Shown here: piece by piece, positions 21,032-31,690 of the stretch
Layout of the letters: each line of letters opens with the position of its first letter
Numbering within the stretch: position 1 is the stretch's first letter
Source of the DNA: Haplomitrium mnioides
Lineage: Eukaryota; Marchantiophyta; Haplomitriopsida; Calobryales
Reading direction: 5' to 3'
Assembly (NCBI GenBank): GCA_049999725.1
Contig: JBNGIS010018397.1
Location: 35,964 to 72,413, forward strand
DNA length: 36,450 bases
Translations under genes and position numbers: made by a program
Notes under the pieces: model-generated
What the model was told of the DNA's origin: nothing
Database searches by the model: none
What the model saw: only the letters and a program-made list of their open reading frames with translations

Positions 21032-22347
21032 TGGGAGACTCCCACTCTCAAGGATTGTTTTCGGGTGGTGACTAAGGTCGGGGAAAAGGCAAAGAAGAGG
21101 AGCCAAAAGAAGTCTGAGCAAAGAGCCAAGAAGGGGGCGGTTCACGCAACCTCATTATGCAATGATTCGGATTATCAGAGGGATAGTCCAAAATGGTTCT
21201 ACCTGAAGCAGCAGGACCATGTGAGGAGGCAATTGGAGGCTTTGGAGGCTCTGGAAGAAGAGCAAGTAGCAAAAAAGACCCTCAAAGAGGTCCATAAGTA
21301 GCAGGGAGGGACCCAAGAGGCACAGGCAAAGGTTGCAGCTACGAAAGAGGGGACAAAGTCCAGCCTCTACAACATTCAAGCGGATGTGCGGAATCGCCTT
21401 GTTATGGCTATAGTAGGCAAACTCATCAAGGATAGCCCACTATATCGAAGGCAGCTCCGCAAATTGCTGATGGGAGCTAAGAGGAGAAGAAGGCTACCTA
21501 AGGTGGGAGCTCTAGCATATGTGCAACTGGTCTGTGAAGACAAAGGGGCCCCGAAGATCGACATCCAGATCGCGGGGTGCACATTGTCCTTAGTGCTTAT
21601 AGATGGAGGGGCAGAAGTCAACATCATGGTGGAGGAAACAGCTCGCAAATTGGGATTCATGGAATTCCAGCATACAGCCCAAATCATGAGGCTAGCGGAT
21701 GGGTCGCGAGTAAAGCCATTAGGCTCTCTTCTCCAAATACCAACATTCATAGGGGAAAGGAGTTCAAACTGAATTATCTGGTAATGCAACCCGCCCGAGC
21801 GTCTTCTTACCCAGTGTTGATTGGAAGGCCGTGGCTGTATGGGACCAGAGTTATGCACAATTGGGGGAACTCTACATTGGTGTTTGGCCCCGAAAAAACG
21901 ACAATGCACTATGGTCTTGTTCCTCACTTGGAGGAAATACAGTCCAAGGCGGAGTATGACAGTGAGTGGTCCGAGGAGGAAGAAGACTCGGAGTACCACT
22001 ACTGGGTACAGATGGTGAGTGAAGCGATAGAGGAAGATCTGTCGGAGGAGGGTGTGGTGTCCGTCAACCAAATTGAATTATCCACCTACAACGGAACAGA
22101 GCACCAATGGAGGGAATCAGCAGAAGATCGAGCCAGAGATGAGGACACTAGGATTCGAAGAGGGGGGTCCAAAGTGCCTCATCGAATGAGAAAAACGAAC
22201 ACATGGAGGTCTGAAGAAGCTCCTCGAGAGGAGGGCGGAGTGCGGTTGGCTACTTTGATGCCAACAAGGGACGAAATGAGATGGGGGTGGTGCAGAATGC
22301 TCAGCACAAGCAGTTGGTGGTTCGAGAAGGACACACCTTCCATATAG
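21032..22347 (+). pseudogene. pol: Linker and aspartic protease of element B
   Basis: A charged, coiled-coil-like linker (21065-21300; RRQLEALEALEEEQ) leads to the protease. The active site is LVLIDGGAEVNIM (about 21590-21630), again DGG as in element A. ARKLGF and IMRLADGS are typical flanking blocks. Near 21760 the frame changes, and YPVLIGRPWLYGTRV continues the protease. An acidic linker (YDSEWSEEEEDSEY) follows. The frame changes again near 22345 before RT. A stop occurs at 21299-21301. Confidence 0.85.
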
Positions 22348-22349
22348 GC

Positions 22350-23165
22350 TCCCAATTGCCCAGAGAGACGGAGTGGGCCCTCACCAATCTCCTGCACAAT
22401 TTCAGTGACGCCTTCACTTGAAGTCACGTAGATCTGAAGGGAGTCCCGAGAGAATTGGGGGAGCATCGGATCAACCTGGAACCCACAACAATCCTAGTGT
22501 ATTAGAGGCAATACCAGATGAATCCCTGATTCTCTCTGCTGGTGAAAGAGGAGATAAACAAACTCCTGGAAGCTGCTTTCATTTACCCTGTCCTCAACAG
22601 TGAGTGGGTGTCTCCCCTGGTAGTGGTGCCCAAGAAGGTGGGACAGGACGAGGAGAAGAAGATTCGAGTATGCCAAGATTTTTGGAATCTGAATGATGTC
22701 ATGAAGAAGGACCTTTATCCGTTGCCTTTCACGGATGGGGTGTTGGATTTGGTGGTAGGGTAGGAGGTGTACAGCTTCCTAGACGGGTACTCAAGATACA
22801 ACCAAATCTGAATCCGAGAGGAGGATCAGCTCAAGACAACATTCACCACAAAATGGGGGGTGTTTGCTTTCATGAGAATGCCCTTCGGATTGTGCAATGC
22901 ACCCAGTACCTTTCAGTGGATGATGATGAACATCTTCTACGACTACCTCAAAAAATTCTTGGAAGTGTTCATCGACGATTTCGTGGTGTATGGCAAGTTG
23001 GAAGACCACGAGAGGGATGTAAGGCTCACTCTTCAAAGGTGCAGAGAAACGGAGCTGAGGTTGCACCCAAGCAAATGCTTCTTTGGGGTAAAGGAGGGGA
23101 TACTCTTTGGACACCAGATTTCCAACAGAGGAATAAAGGTGGATCAGGAGAAGATCACCAATTGA
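22350..23165 (+). pseudogene. pol: Reverse transcriptase of element B
   Basis: Blocks in order are DLKGVPRELGEHRINL, EWVSPLVVVPKK, IRVCQDFWNLNDVMKKDLYP, FLDGYSRYNQ, MPFGLCNAPSTFQ, the catalytic FIDD (22968-22979) and LHPSKCFFG. In-frame stops are at 22419-22421, 22503-22505, 22761-22763, 22809-22811 and 23163-23165. Otherwise the frame is constant from about 22350 into IN. The first Arg of FRRLN is Trp here (FWNLN). It is a close relative of the element A enzyme and not a copy of it. Confidence 0.92.
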
Positions 23166-23171
23166 CTAAAT

Positions 23172-23780
23172 GTGGCATTTCCCACCAATCTAAAGGAGGT
23201 GCAAGGATTCTTGGAGTGCGTTAGGTACTACTGCAGATTTATCAACCAATTCGCCTTAGTAGCTCTGCTCCTCACTCAAATGATCAAGGGGGGTAGCACA
23301 TTTGAGGCCACTCATGAAAGGCTAGCAAGCTTTAGGGAATTGAAGAAGAGGGTGACGAGCGTCCATGTGTTAGTCCCTCCCAATTGGGGGAAGGACTTCC
23401 ACGTGATGATTGACGTATCTGGGTTCTGCATTGGAGCAGTGCTATCCTAAGTGGATGAAAAAGAACGTGATCACCCAATCTACTTCGCTAGCAGGCTACT
23501 AGCACCAGCAGAGAAGAATTACTCTGCCAAAGATCGGGAAGCGCTAGGAATCATCTATGCCCTGAAGAAATTCAGGCACTATTTGTTGCATTACAAAGTG
23601 ATCTTCCACACTGATCACAATGCACTCAAGTACATGGTGAACAAGCCAGATGTCATCAGTCAGATTGCGAGGTGGGTGCTCCTCTTGCAGGAGTTCAATT
23701 TTGAAGTCAAGATCAAGCCGAGGAAGAAGCACAACAATGCAGATTTCTTTTCTCGGATTGCTGGACCGACCAATCAGCAA
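23172..23780 (+). pseudogene. pol: RT connection and RNase H of element B
   Basis: The connection segment LKEVQGFLECVRYYCRFI is followed by MIDVSGFCIGAVLS (catalytic Asp region), HPIYFASRLLAPAEKNYS, REALGIIYALKKFRHYLL, HTDHNALKYMVNKPD and HNNADFFSRIAG. A TAA at 23448-23450 interrupts the codon after AVLS, the same Gln position that is TAG in element A. No second RNase H follows before IN. Confidence 0.9.
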
Positions 23781-24963
23781 GAGGTAGGTGATGAATTCCC
23801 TGATGAGGACCTACTCCAAGTGAAGGTTGGGAGGGCCATGGATTACGCAATCATCACCGAATTCCTCTGTTCCGCTCAACTCTCCCAAGGCAGCAACAGA
23901 GAGGAGGCTGCTATGTTCCTCAGGAAGGTAAGTCCATACCTCTTGATCAAAGGTATATTACATAAGAGAGGGTATTACGGGATGATCAAACGTTGCCTAG
24001 AGCGGGATCAGTCCACCGTGGTAATGCGGGCACTCTATGGAGAGGAGGTAGGAGGCCACTTTGCGGCAGATACCACTATCAAGAAGATCCTAGATGCAGG
24101 CTATTGATGGCCTACCTTGCACAAGGATGTGCACTTTTGGGTAAAACGGTGTGATGCATGCCAAAGAACAAGGAGGCCTACAGCAAACCAGCACCATCCT
24201 CTGGTGTCTATCATTCCCCTGGCACCATTTAAGAAGTGAGGGATCGACTTCATTGGTCTAATTGCACCCTCCACTCGAAAGGGCAACAGATATATACTGT
24301 TGGCCATGGATTGTGCCACCAAGTGGGTGGAGGCCAGAGCCACCCAGAAGGACGATGCCAAGACATTGGCAGCCTTCTTCTATGAGCAGATGTTTTGCAG
24401 ATTCGGGCCTCCTTTGGAGCTAGTCAGTGATTAGGGGACTCATTCCATCAATCAGGTAATTCGAGACCTAACTAATTGATACCTGATCAAGCACAAATGG
24501 ACCACTACTTACCACCCCAAGGCTAATGGCCTAACAAAGAGAGCCAACGGGATCATGGGAAAGATCCTCAGTAAGACGGTGGCAGCTAACAAAGCAGATT
24601 GGGACCTCAAGCTGCTCACCCTAACCCATGCATACAATTTGGCCTACAAGACCACAACGAGCTATTGCCTCTACTTTTTGGTCTTTGGACAACATGCTCT
24701 GGTGCCAATGGAGTATGAGGTGCCCACCAAGAGATTGTTGGAGCATGAGAGGATGGTTGATGATCAGAGCATAAGGGAAAGGCTCTATCAGTTGGAGAGC
24801 CTAGAGGGGACCAAAGAGTTAGCCCAATGGAGGTTGGAGCACCAACAAGAGCTCAGGAAGAAGTAGCATGATAGAGGCTCAAACCAGCTGACCTCCGGGA
24901 GGGAAATTAAATGTTGTTGTATGACAGTAGGTTTGTGCACTTCTCTGGAAAATTGCACACTTA
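23781..24963 (+). pseudogene. pol: Integrase of element B, catalytic Glu lost
   Basis: The N-terminal zinc site has Tyr in place of the first His (ALYGEE) but keeps GGHF and CDACQR. Catalytic residues are D in AMDCATKW (24309-24311) and D at 24429-24431; the expected Glu is Lys at 24537-24539 (GLTKRANG), one G-to-A change. The 35-residue spacing fits DD35E. Stops are at 24105-24107 and 24237-24239 (both TGA for conserved Trp), 24432-24434 and 24477-24479; the open frame ends at about 24866. In a shifted frame, MLLYDSRFVHFSGKLHT runs to about 24960, where the C-terminal domain breaks off into LTR sequence. Confidence 0.9.
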
Positions 24964-25360
24964 TTTGTCATTCTTATAATGAGCGGGATGACAACTTAGC
25001 GAAAGGAGCCTCGGGTGCGTACTGTTCTTATCACAAGGGGATTCCGAAATGACGACGTTTGGCACAGTTCTTACTCGGCAAGGGAGGGCTCTTCGGATGA
25101 CGTGCCTTGAGAAAGCTTGGAGGAGGTCCGCATGTCAACTTTGGAAGGAGGTCAACGCGACGGTTCACCTACCCCTTTGCGAGGCGGCGTCAGACGGCGC
25201 CCTTCGGATGACATGGCATACTCGGAGGAGAGGCGGAAGTCAAGGGACACGTGGCAGCAAGTTGGAGCCCGTCGGGTCTCGGGCCACGTGTAGGTCAACT
25301 TTGGAGAAAGAGTCAGCGTTGTGGTCCGCTTACCCCTTTGCGGGGTGGCGTCGGACGGCA
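24964..25360 (+). repeat. Truncated 3' LTR piece of element B
   Basis: It aligns along its length with 17853-18250 of the 5' LTR. It carries TGACGTGCC at 25098, GACACGTGGC at 25246 and CCACGTGT at 25284. At 25206 a TGACATGGC matches TGACGTGGC of the other LTR, a G-to-A change. Both ends are abrupt: the left joins IN coding sequence, the right joins element C. Confidence 0.88.
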
Positions 25361-26681
25361 AAAATCCATCTTCAAACTCTTGCTGCAAAACTGCTCCGAT
25401 AGCAAAATTAGAAGCATCAAAATCAACTATACAACATGCCTTTGGATCATAAGGTTGTAGAATAAGATGAGAAGAGACTGCATTCTTGAGCTATTGAAAC
25501 GCCACTTGCTCTTTGGTGGTCCATTGAAACTTGACCTCCTTGCCTAGTAGATTTGTAAGTGGTGTAGCAATATGTGCATAACAATGGATGAATCGTTGAT
25601 AGAAGCTTGCCAATCCATTGAAGGCTCTAATGTCCTTTGCTTCCTTTGGTGTTGGCCACTCAACAATAGCCTTGATTTTCTCTTCTTCCATCTTTATACC
25701 ATCCGCAAACACCTTGTACCCCAAGTAAGTAACCTCTTGCTTCCAAAATTCGCACTTGGATCTCTTACAATGAAACTTCCAATTGCCCAATCTTTGCAAA
25801 ACTTCTTTAAGATAATTGCGATGCTCAGCTTCAGTTTTGCTAAAAATAAAAATATCATCCAAGAATACCAAAACTAACTTATCTAATAACTCATCAAAAA
25901 TTTGATGCATTTGATCTATGAATATAGCCGGAGCATTAGTGAGACCAAATGTAAGAACCTTCCACTCAAAATGTCCATACCTTATGCAAAAAGCTGTCTT
26001 TGGCACATCACTTGGCTTGATAGGAATTTTCCAATAACCACTTTGAAGATCGAGCTTTGAAAAAAACTGCTCACCATTCAGTTGATCCAACAAATCATCA
26101 ATAAGCAGTAAATGATAGGCATTCTTTAAGGTTTGCTCGTTCAAACCGCGATAATCAGTACAAAAACAAAATCCACCATCTTTCTTTGGTACAAAGAACA
26201 TTGGTGCTCCCCAAGGCAAAGTACTATGCTGAATGAAATCCTTCTCAAGATGATTTGTCAAGGTCTTGCAAAGCTCTTCCAACTCTTGTGGTGATAACTT
26301 GTATATAGGCCGATTATACGGAATACTTTCTGGTATCAACTCAATCGGAAAGGGCATTCCACGATCATTTGGTAACCCCTTTGGAAAATCATCTGGAAAC
26401 ACATTTGAAAACTCCTTCAAGATATCATCAATCATTGAGATCAGTATAGATTTCCCTCCCTCTTTATTTAAGTCTACAATAGGCTTGATCCATACAACAA
26501 AGACGAGAAACTCTTTCTATATCAAAACATTATGCTGAACTGATTTGGGCTTCTTCACCAATGGTGCTAGATGCCCCAAAAGAAATTGCTTTCCTTGTAA
26601 AGTAACTTGTATTTGTCATTTTGCTCAATCAACTTGAGCAGACCAATCTTCAAGCCAAGGCAAGCCCAAAATAATGTCATA
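25361..26681 (-). pseudogene. pol: RT and partial RNase H of element C
   Basis: RT stays open for 314 codons (26435-25491). Blocks are DDFPKGLPNDRG, RPIYKLSPQELEEL, WGAPMFFVPKKDGGF, TDYRGLNEQTLKN, FSKLDLQSGYWKI, FGLTNAPAIF, the catalytic FLDD (25854-25865) and VTYLGYKVFADGI. After one stop near 25491 the frame continues into RNase H with IVDFDASNFAIGAVLQQ and ends at the 25361 junction after EFEDGFL. Upstream of 26435 a decayed linker connects to the protease in the same frame. This is the best preserved enzyme in the window. Confidence 0.93.
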
Positions 26682-26997
26682 CTATATAGGTGCAATAACA
26701 AAATCCATAGATTCCTCATAATCTTTGCCAATCCTTAGAAGAAATGGCTTGTGAGAATGGAATACCTCATGTTTTTGGCCATCAGCCATAGTCACAAGAC
26801 TTCCTTTGATAGGCAAAGTCATAACTTTGATTTTCTTTTCAAAACGTAGTGAGATGAAATTTTCAAAACTTCCACAATCTCCCAACAATCTACAAGAATG
26901 CTCATCAACCATACCGTCTAGATGAAACAAGGTACTTCTAATTCTTGTTGAGCTTTGAATTCCATTGGAACTAATTAAGCTCCTAGTAAACTGCTCG
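26682..26997 (-). pseudogene. pol: Aspartic protease region of element C
   Basis: The likely active site is LLGDCGSFENFIS: Asp and Gly are kept, with Cys at the middle position. FHLDGMV precedes it and DFVIAPI follows, with a stop at 26682. Past the stop, DIILGLPWLEDW is the usual second block. It shares its frame with RT and differs from the Gag frame. Confidence 0.75.
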
Positions 26998-27007
26998 ACT
27001 ATCTTTA

Positions 27008-27931
27008 CTAAGGTTGGTTGTTTCCTTGATTTTCTTCTTCAACAACTACCATTTGAACAAGAGCACATGGTTGACCTTGGCGACGTAGGCAATTTGCAAT
27101 CATATGACCAAGTTGTTGACAATAAAAACATCCTCCACTTTGGTGTAGACACTCACGCTCTACATTAGTGAGTGCCACTCTTTGCGCCAAATCAATCCTC
27201 GTAGGTATAGCCTCATTTGCTAGTATACAAATATTTGGTAAAGCTTGTTGTGGATGTGGACGTTGATGTGGACGTGGCCTAGCCTCGTTGGTTGCTAGTA
27301 GCGAGTCATATTGTTTTGCCATACCCATTGCTTCTTCTAGTTGAGAGAGCTCTCTCATTGTCACTTCCATTCTAGCACAAGGCTTCAATCCGCGAACAAA
27401 TTGATCCAAAGCTTCTCCCTCGCCCATATTAGAAATTTGCATAATTATATTTTGAAATTGCGTGACATAGCTACTTACCGTGCCAAGTTGCTTCAATTTT
27501 GCCAGACAATCTCTTGCCACCTTTGGAGCATTCAAAACTATAAATCTTAGATTTACCGCTTCTTCAAACTCTTGCCAAGAAGAAATTAGAGTGACAAATC
27601 CACGTTGAGCTTGCTCTATTTGATATCTCCATCAAGTCTTTGCCACTCCTTCCAATTGACTTGCAATAAATAGAATTCTTCTACCATCCTCTCTTATATC
27701 AGTAGCCTCAAAATATTGCTCACAATCGAGCAAGAAATTCTCAGATGCACCAGGAATCGTCTTCCCATCATAAGCTTTTGGCTTGGGAAACCACACATGA
27801 CTTTCTTCTTCTTGAAAAGATGCCCTATTCCCCATTTGCATTTGAACTTCTAGCAAGCAAGAAAGATGTTCAATTTGTTGTTGCATCACTTGCATCCTCA
27901 CTTCTTGATTCTCTATTCCACCAAAAAGAAC
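27008..27931 (-). pseudogene. gag: Gag of element C with one zinc knuckle
   Basis: The first Met in frame is at 27901; the frame is open further up to the primer site, so the true start may be upstream or lost. It carries a coiled-coil-like N-terminus (MQVMQQQIEHLSCLLEVQ), the Gag fold (27800-27400; FLLDCEQYFEATD, FEEAVNLRF), and an intact zinc knuckle CFYCQQLGHMIANC. A single TGA at about 27632, before WRYQIEQ, sits where Trp is common. Otherwise the frame is unbroken for about 300 codons. The Gag stop and the pol frame differ. Confidence 0.87.
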
Positions 27932-27934
27932 GCG

Positions 27935-27946
27935 GCTGTGATACCA
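27935..27946 (-). other. Primer binding site of element C (initiator Met tRNA type)
   Basis: The plus strand reads GCTGTGATACCA, differing at one base from the initiator tRNA-Met 3' end (GCTCTGATACCA). It lies one base from the LTR. Confidence 0.82.
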
Positions 27947-28140
27947 ATGTAAAAGAACTCAAAAATAACTCAAAGACCGACTTCCAAATAAGTAATGCTT
28001 CAAGAAAACTCTAAAAGAGTTACACAACTCAAGGCCAATAAGCAAACCAAAGCCAAGAGTGCTAGCCAAAGTCAAACAACCAAAGAGCCAAACCGAATTG
28101 AGAGGAACTTTAGAATAAGGAGTGGGGCTAAGGAGCCCTT

Positions 28141-28149
28141 CTATTTATA
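28141..28149 (-). promoter_or_regulatory. TATA box of element C LTR
   Basis: TATAAATAG on the minus strand, about 190 bp before the LTR end, in a position suitable for the U3 promoter. Confidence 0.65.
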
Positions 28150-28206
28150 CAACAGAAGAGGGTATCATCCCTCTTTCTTCACTTACAAGTCACTTCTCAT
28201 TTCAGC

Positions 28207-28280
28207 CCTAAAAGTGACTCTCTACCAAGAGTAACTTTGAATGCTAGTAACCTAAAAGTGACTCTCCACCAAAAGTGACT
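28207..28280 (-). repeat. 44-bp spaced duplication upstream of the LTR TATA box
   Basis: CCTAAAAGTGACTCTCTACCA at 28207 and its near-copy at 28251, plus a third AAAGTGACT nearby. The duplication lies 5' of the TATA box in transcription direction, where LTR enhancers often duplicate. Confidence 0.6.
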
Positions 28281-28380
28281 TAAAAGGTAAGTAATCCAAT
28301 CTTAACCCTAAAGAAACTTACTACCACTTACTTCACTCCTCTTTATTGTCTTATAAATAGCACAGCCTTATGCTTGTACA

Positions 28381-29473
28381 ATTATAGAGAAGGATTGGAT
28401 GAAAGGTGAGACCTATGGGTATTCAAAGGGACCAGCAATCTTGGACCAAGTCGACGAGATGTCAGGACCTATGGATAGGCAGAAGAGAGACTTGGGACCT
28501 ACAATAAAGAGGAAGAGAAATGTCAGGGACCTATGGGTAAAAGATAAGCACTATGAGGCAGTTTTCCAAACATAATGTAGTAAAATTTGAACTGTTGGGC
28601 ACCTGGTGGCAACTTACGACGAGCTAAACCTGGAAACTATTTCATCAACATATGCGAACTGGATCAGTAAAGTCTTGTAAGCAGAGGAAGGGTTTGAATG
28701 CAAGGGTAGGCCATATGATAGACACAGATGTTGTGGCAAGCAAGGAAATCTTTACTCATATAAAGTAATACATGGCTAAGGACTCCGAGGTCCATCTTCT
28801 CCCAATTCTAAGAGCCACTAATGCTCATTAACAAACTAAATATGCAAGTCCAGTGGTCAATAACTTGGTCTGTGCAGCTTAGATTGTAGCCCACATAGCT
28901 TGCATGCACCTTTTACAAACACATATAAGAGGAATCACACCACACAGAGCTAGAATTGTTTTTCTGGACTAAGTCATTTTTCTTAGGCCATGATCTTGCC
29001 CAGAGAATAGACACTAAGAGAAACAATACATCACACATAAGCAGACGCACTGATAGAAACAAGGAATCAAACACATACACATTGCTATCTCGATTGCGTA
29101 ATAAGAGCCTCACCATCAGAACAACTCAATGAACTTTGAAGCAGACTGCTCACAACACATGCCCTCCATAAGAGTTGTACAAGAGGTCGATACATACATT
29201 CTTCCTTGCAAATTCAACATTGTAGCATCACTTACACACAAGATTAGACTTCCTTTTTTTTAATGATTTTCCACTAACTCTCTCTTGCTTCCCATCGGCA
29301 AACATTCTAGTACTCAGAAAAACAACCAAATAACAATCCGAACATAGGCATGATTGGACTTGCCTCACAATCTCCACAAAACTTCTTTGGTTCCTCTCAG
29401 CCTGCACCATAGGAACCTATTCTCCACATTTTGAATCCATATCTTTATAGCATATGAGAGAGCCAATTCTCAC
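28381..29473. other. Intergenic DNA, no gene seen
   Basis: Four forms of GGGACCTATGGG lie at about 28410, 28465, 28494 and 28527; two share a longer GANATGTCAGG lead. The rest shows only short frames without domains. Confidence 0.45.
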
Positions 29474-29701
29474 TTACATTTTTTTGCTATATTCAATTCC
29501 CATAAAAGAAAATATTTTTCCTTTGCACCTTTCATTCAAACGCTCTTGGAATTTCTTCATCAATTCCTCACCATCTTCCTTGTCCGATATCACTATTTTC
29601 ATCTTGATGCTACTGATAGGTACCTTGACCAAGTCTTGATCGTTGATGAACCTGAATTTCAGGTCTTCTCTTGCACTTCGTAGGCGGTTACTTGACTTCA
29701 T
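29474..29701 (-). CDS. Hypothetical 75-codon open frame
   Basis: A plausible but unrecognised soluble peptide that starts MKSSNRLRSARED and contains KVPISSIKMKIVISDKEDG and ELMKKFQERLNERCKG. Alternating hydrophobic and charged residues look more protein-like than neighbouring frames. There is no detectable promoter, no conserved neighbour, and no domain that I know. It may be an exon or a retrocopy fragment, or chance. Confidence 0.2.
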   Translation of the reverse strand: MKSSNRLRSAREDLKFRFINDQDLVKVPISSIKMKIVISDKEDGEELMKKFQERLNERCKGKIFSFMGIEYSKKM

Positions 29702-29970
29702 TGTTACAACATGTAAAACATTCTACTAAACAACCCTTAAAAAGAAAGGACATAAACCTATACACAACTTCTTTCTAGATTTTTTTCACCCTATTTAGAT
29801 CAACCATTTCTTTGGAGTTTCTTGATAGTTTTCTTTCTTGATTGGAGTTGGTTCTTACTTTCCCATACTTACCATGTATTAATTCGAATCTATTCTAAAA
29901 CATAATAGTATTATTATAAAATCAATCATATTTTCCTTTTTGCCGAAGATGTTGAGAAGTCGATGACATG

Positions 29971-30080
29971 TTGATGTAGATCTTGTTCCTTTGAAAATAG
30001 TTTGATGAAGATCTCATTCCCTTGCAAATGCTTTGATGTAGAGCCACTTCTATTGTAGATACATTGATGTAGATTTAATT
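29971..30080. repeat. 31-bp tandem repeat, about 3.5 units
   Basis: Unit starts are 29971, 30002, 30033 and 30064, exactly 31 bp apart, each beginning TTGATGTAGA or TTGATGAAGA. No coding role is visible. Confidence 0.85.
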
Positions 30081-31430
30081 AGCTTCCTTTCCATGTCTTC
30101 CATGCTTCTTTTATAACACATTTTGTCTAAACCTTCTAATGTAACATGTTCCCATTGTCGAGAGTCGCAAATCTAGACTCCAACAAAGTGACATGTAGAC
30201 GTCTATGCTGATATCCAAAGTAGAGATACTGGCTTCAATTGCATTAAGTTGGCCATCTTATGTTGAGATTTTGACCCATGTTGTTTGTTAACTATTGATT
30301 CACTCTTATCAGATGTTGTTAGGTAATAGTTTTTGGCTCTCTCCTTTTATCAGCTCATGTCTCTTGTTAGTTTTGGTTCTCTCTCTCCTTGTTAGATGCC
30401 ACCAATTGTTAGTTTTTGGTTTCTACATATTGGCCACTCTGAGTAACCAATTTTTGGTTCTTTCTTATTGATCAATGTCATTAGTTTCACAATCAGCTCA
30501 TCTCTTTCGGCCATTGTTTACTAGTTATTAACAGCCGCTACTTTGAACCAAGAACAAGCTACTCAAAACATGAACTTTTTTTTTTGGGAAAAATTGTGAT
30601 TTTTCGTAACAAAAAACATCAAAAACGAGGTTAATTTTTAAAAACAAAAAGTACATGATTTTTTGGGTTTGTTTTATGCCATTTCAGCAACCATAATAGA
30701 GCAAAAGTCAATTTTGTTATGCAAAATCAATCAATATTACTAGTTTTTATGAAAACCTTTGAAAACTCAAATTTGTTTAAAATCATAACAATTACGGTAA
30801 GTTTTCATCAAAAAATTACATTTATCATTGATTACAATTGTACGCCCAAAAGTTTAAATGCATGTCACAAAAAACTATTTTGAAATATGTTTGATTGCAC
30901 AAAGTTGAGGCACACGTACACATGGTGCTCTTTCAAACTTTTTTGTTGGAAAAATATTACAAAACACAAAGAAAAAACCTAAGGGGACTAGAAGTCAAGG
31001 GAATGAGTTTGCAATAGTAAACAAAAAAACAAACAAAAAGAAACATTGCATCGATTTAGGAGGTTCAATTAAAACATCAAGAAGAAATGAAGCTTTCAAA
31101 TTAAGTTGAAAATCCATGCAAACAAAAGTGAATGTAGGCTTTTAAAAAGGTTCCAGCAGTTAAAAATATTTCACAGTTCAACGAAGCATTTACAGAAACG
31201 TATCATAGTTTTGAATAAAAAAGGTAGTAGCTAAGGAGATTGCATTAAGATTGTAAACAAGAAACGTGTTCAAGTTTTAGACTTGATTCAATTGACCAAA
31301 CAAAGGTCTTAAGATCTACGAAAGAGTCTAGGACCTGTATACAAACAAAGTTGTAAGCGGTTGTCTTTGTATGAAGAAGCTTAAGGGTTATGCAGGAGAA
31401 GTAGAACTTTTGGAAGGCGTGGACTTTCGA
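30081..31430. other. AT-rich intergenic DNA
   Basis: Repeated forms of GTTAGTTTTTGGTTCT occur at about 30330-30460, followed by A/T-rich DNA with homopolymer runs. I see no gene, RNA gene or mobile-element end. Confidence 0.45.
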
Positions 31431-31690
31431 CCCAATGTCTATGCGCGCATAAGAATTCAAGCTCAACATGTGAACACTCCACTCCAAAGACTAGACGCGT
31501 TAAGGAATCTAAGCTCAACAGGTGAACACTCCACCCCAAAGTCCATGCACGCATAGGAATCCAAACTCACCAACTAAACACTCCGTCCGAAACTCTAGGT
31601 GTGCCTAGGAATCCGAACTCACCATCTAAACACTCCACCCCAAAGTCTATGCGCGCATAGGAATCCGAACTCACAACCACAACATTCTTA
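31431..31690 (+). repeat. ~52-bp tandem array with palindromic core (array 1)
   Basis: Five units start at about 31431, 31483, 31535, 31586 and 31639. The shared pattern is CCCAAAGTCTATGCGCGCAT, then AGGAATCC-ACTCAACA, then AACACTCCA. The core CTATGCGCGCATAG is a palindrome, perfect in unit 5 and degraded in units 2 and 4. A further core-like CTATGCGCTCATAGG lies at about 31770. The open frame over units 1-2 breaks in later units. Confidence 0.9.

Larger units (their letters stand above)
15827..25360 (+). mobile_element. Element B: decayed Ty3/Gypsy retrotransposon, 3' truncated
   Basis: A plus-strand element, a diverged relative of element A. It consists of a long 5' LTR (start not resolved; homology to other LTRs is clear from about 16660) to about 19433, a primer site at 19442, gag, PR, RT, RH and IN, and then a 397-bp piece of the 3' LTR. 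Two large losses are visible. Coding sequence stops in the IN C-terminal domain at about 24963 and joins LTR sequence that corresponds to the middle of the 5' LTR. At 25360/25361 the LTR piece is cut and element C begins. No target duplication can be read. Many stops and at least two frame changes (near 21760 and 22345) make it inactive. Confidence 0.88.
25361..28380 (-). mobile_element. Element C: 5' half of a Ty3/Gypsy retrotransposon
   Basis: Read on the minus strand: a 433-bp 5' LTR (28380-27948), a Met-tRNA-type primer site, gag, protease, RT and the start of RNase H, which breaks off at 25361. The rest of pol and the 3' LTR are missing. The RT and one-knuckle Gag resemble chromoviruses more than elements A and B; the diagnostic chromodomain would lie in the missing part. 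The junction with element B suggests that deletion between two neighbouring elements removed the 3' ends of both. Confidence 0.87.
27948..28380 (-). repeat. 5' LTR of element C
   Basis: On the minus strand it starts TGTACAAGCATAAGG and ends GAGTTCTTTTACA, giving TG...CA ends with a TGTA/TACA inverted terminal match. Its partner LTR is missing. The 5 bp outside (ATTAT, 28381-28385) would be the target duplication, but there is no second copy to test this. Confidence 0.8.

Noticed and set aside
31431-31690. CRISPR-like array
   Set aside because: Units are directly adjacent and degenerate without unique spacers, and the setting is a plant nuclear genome.
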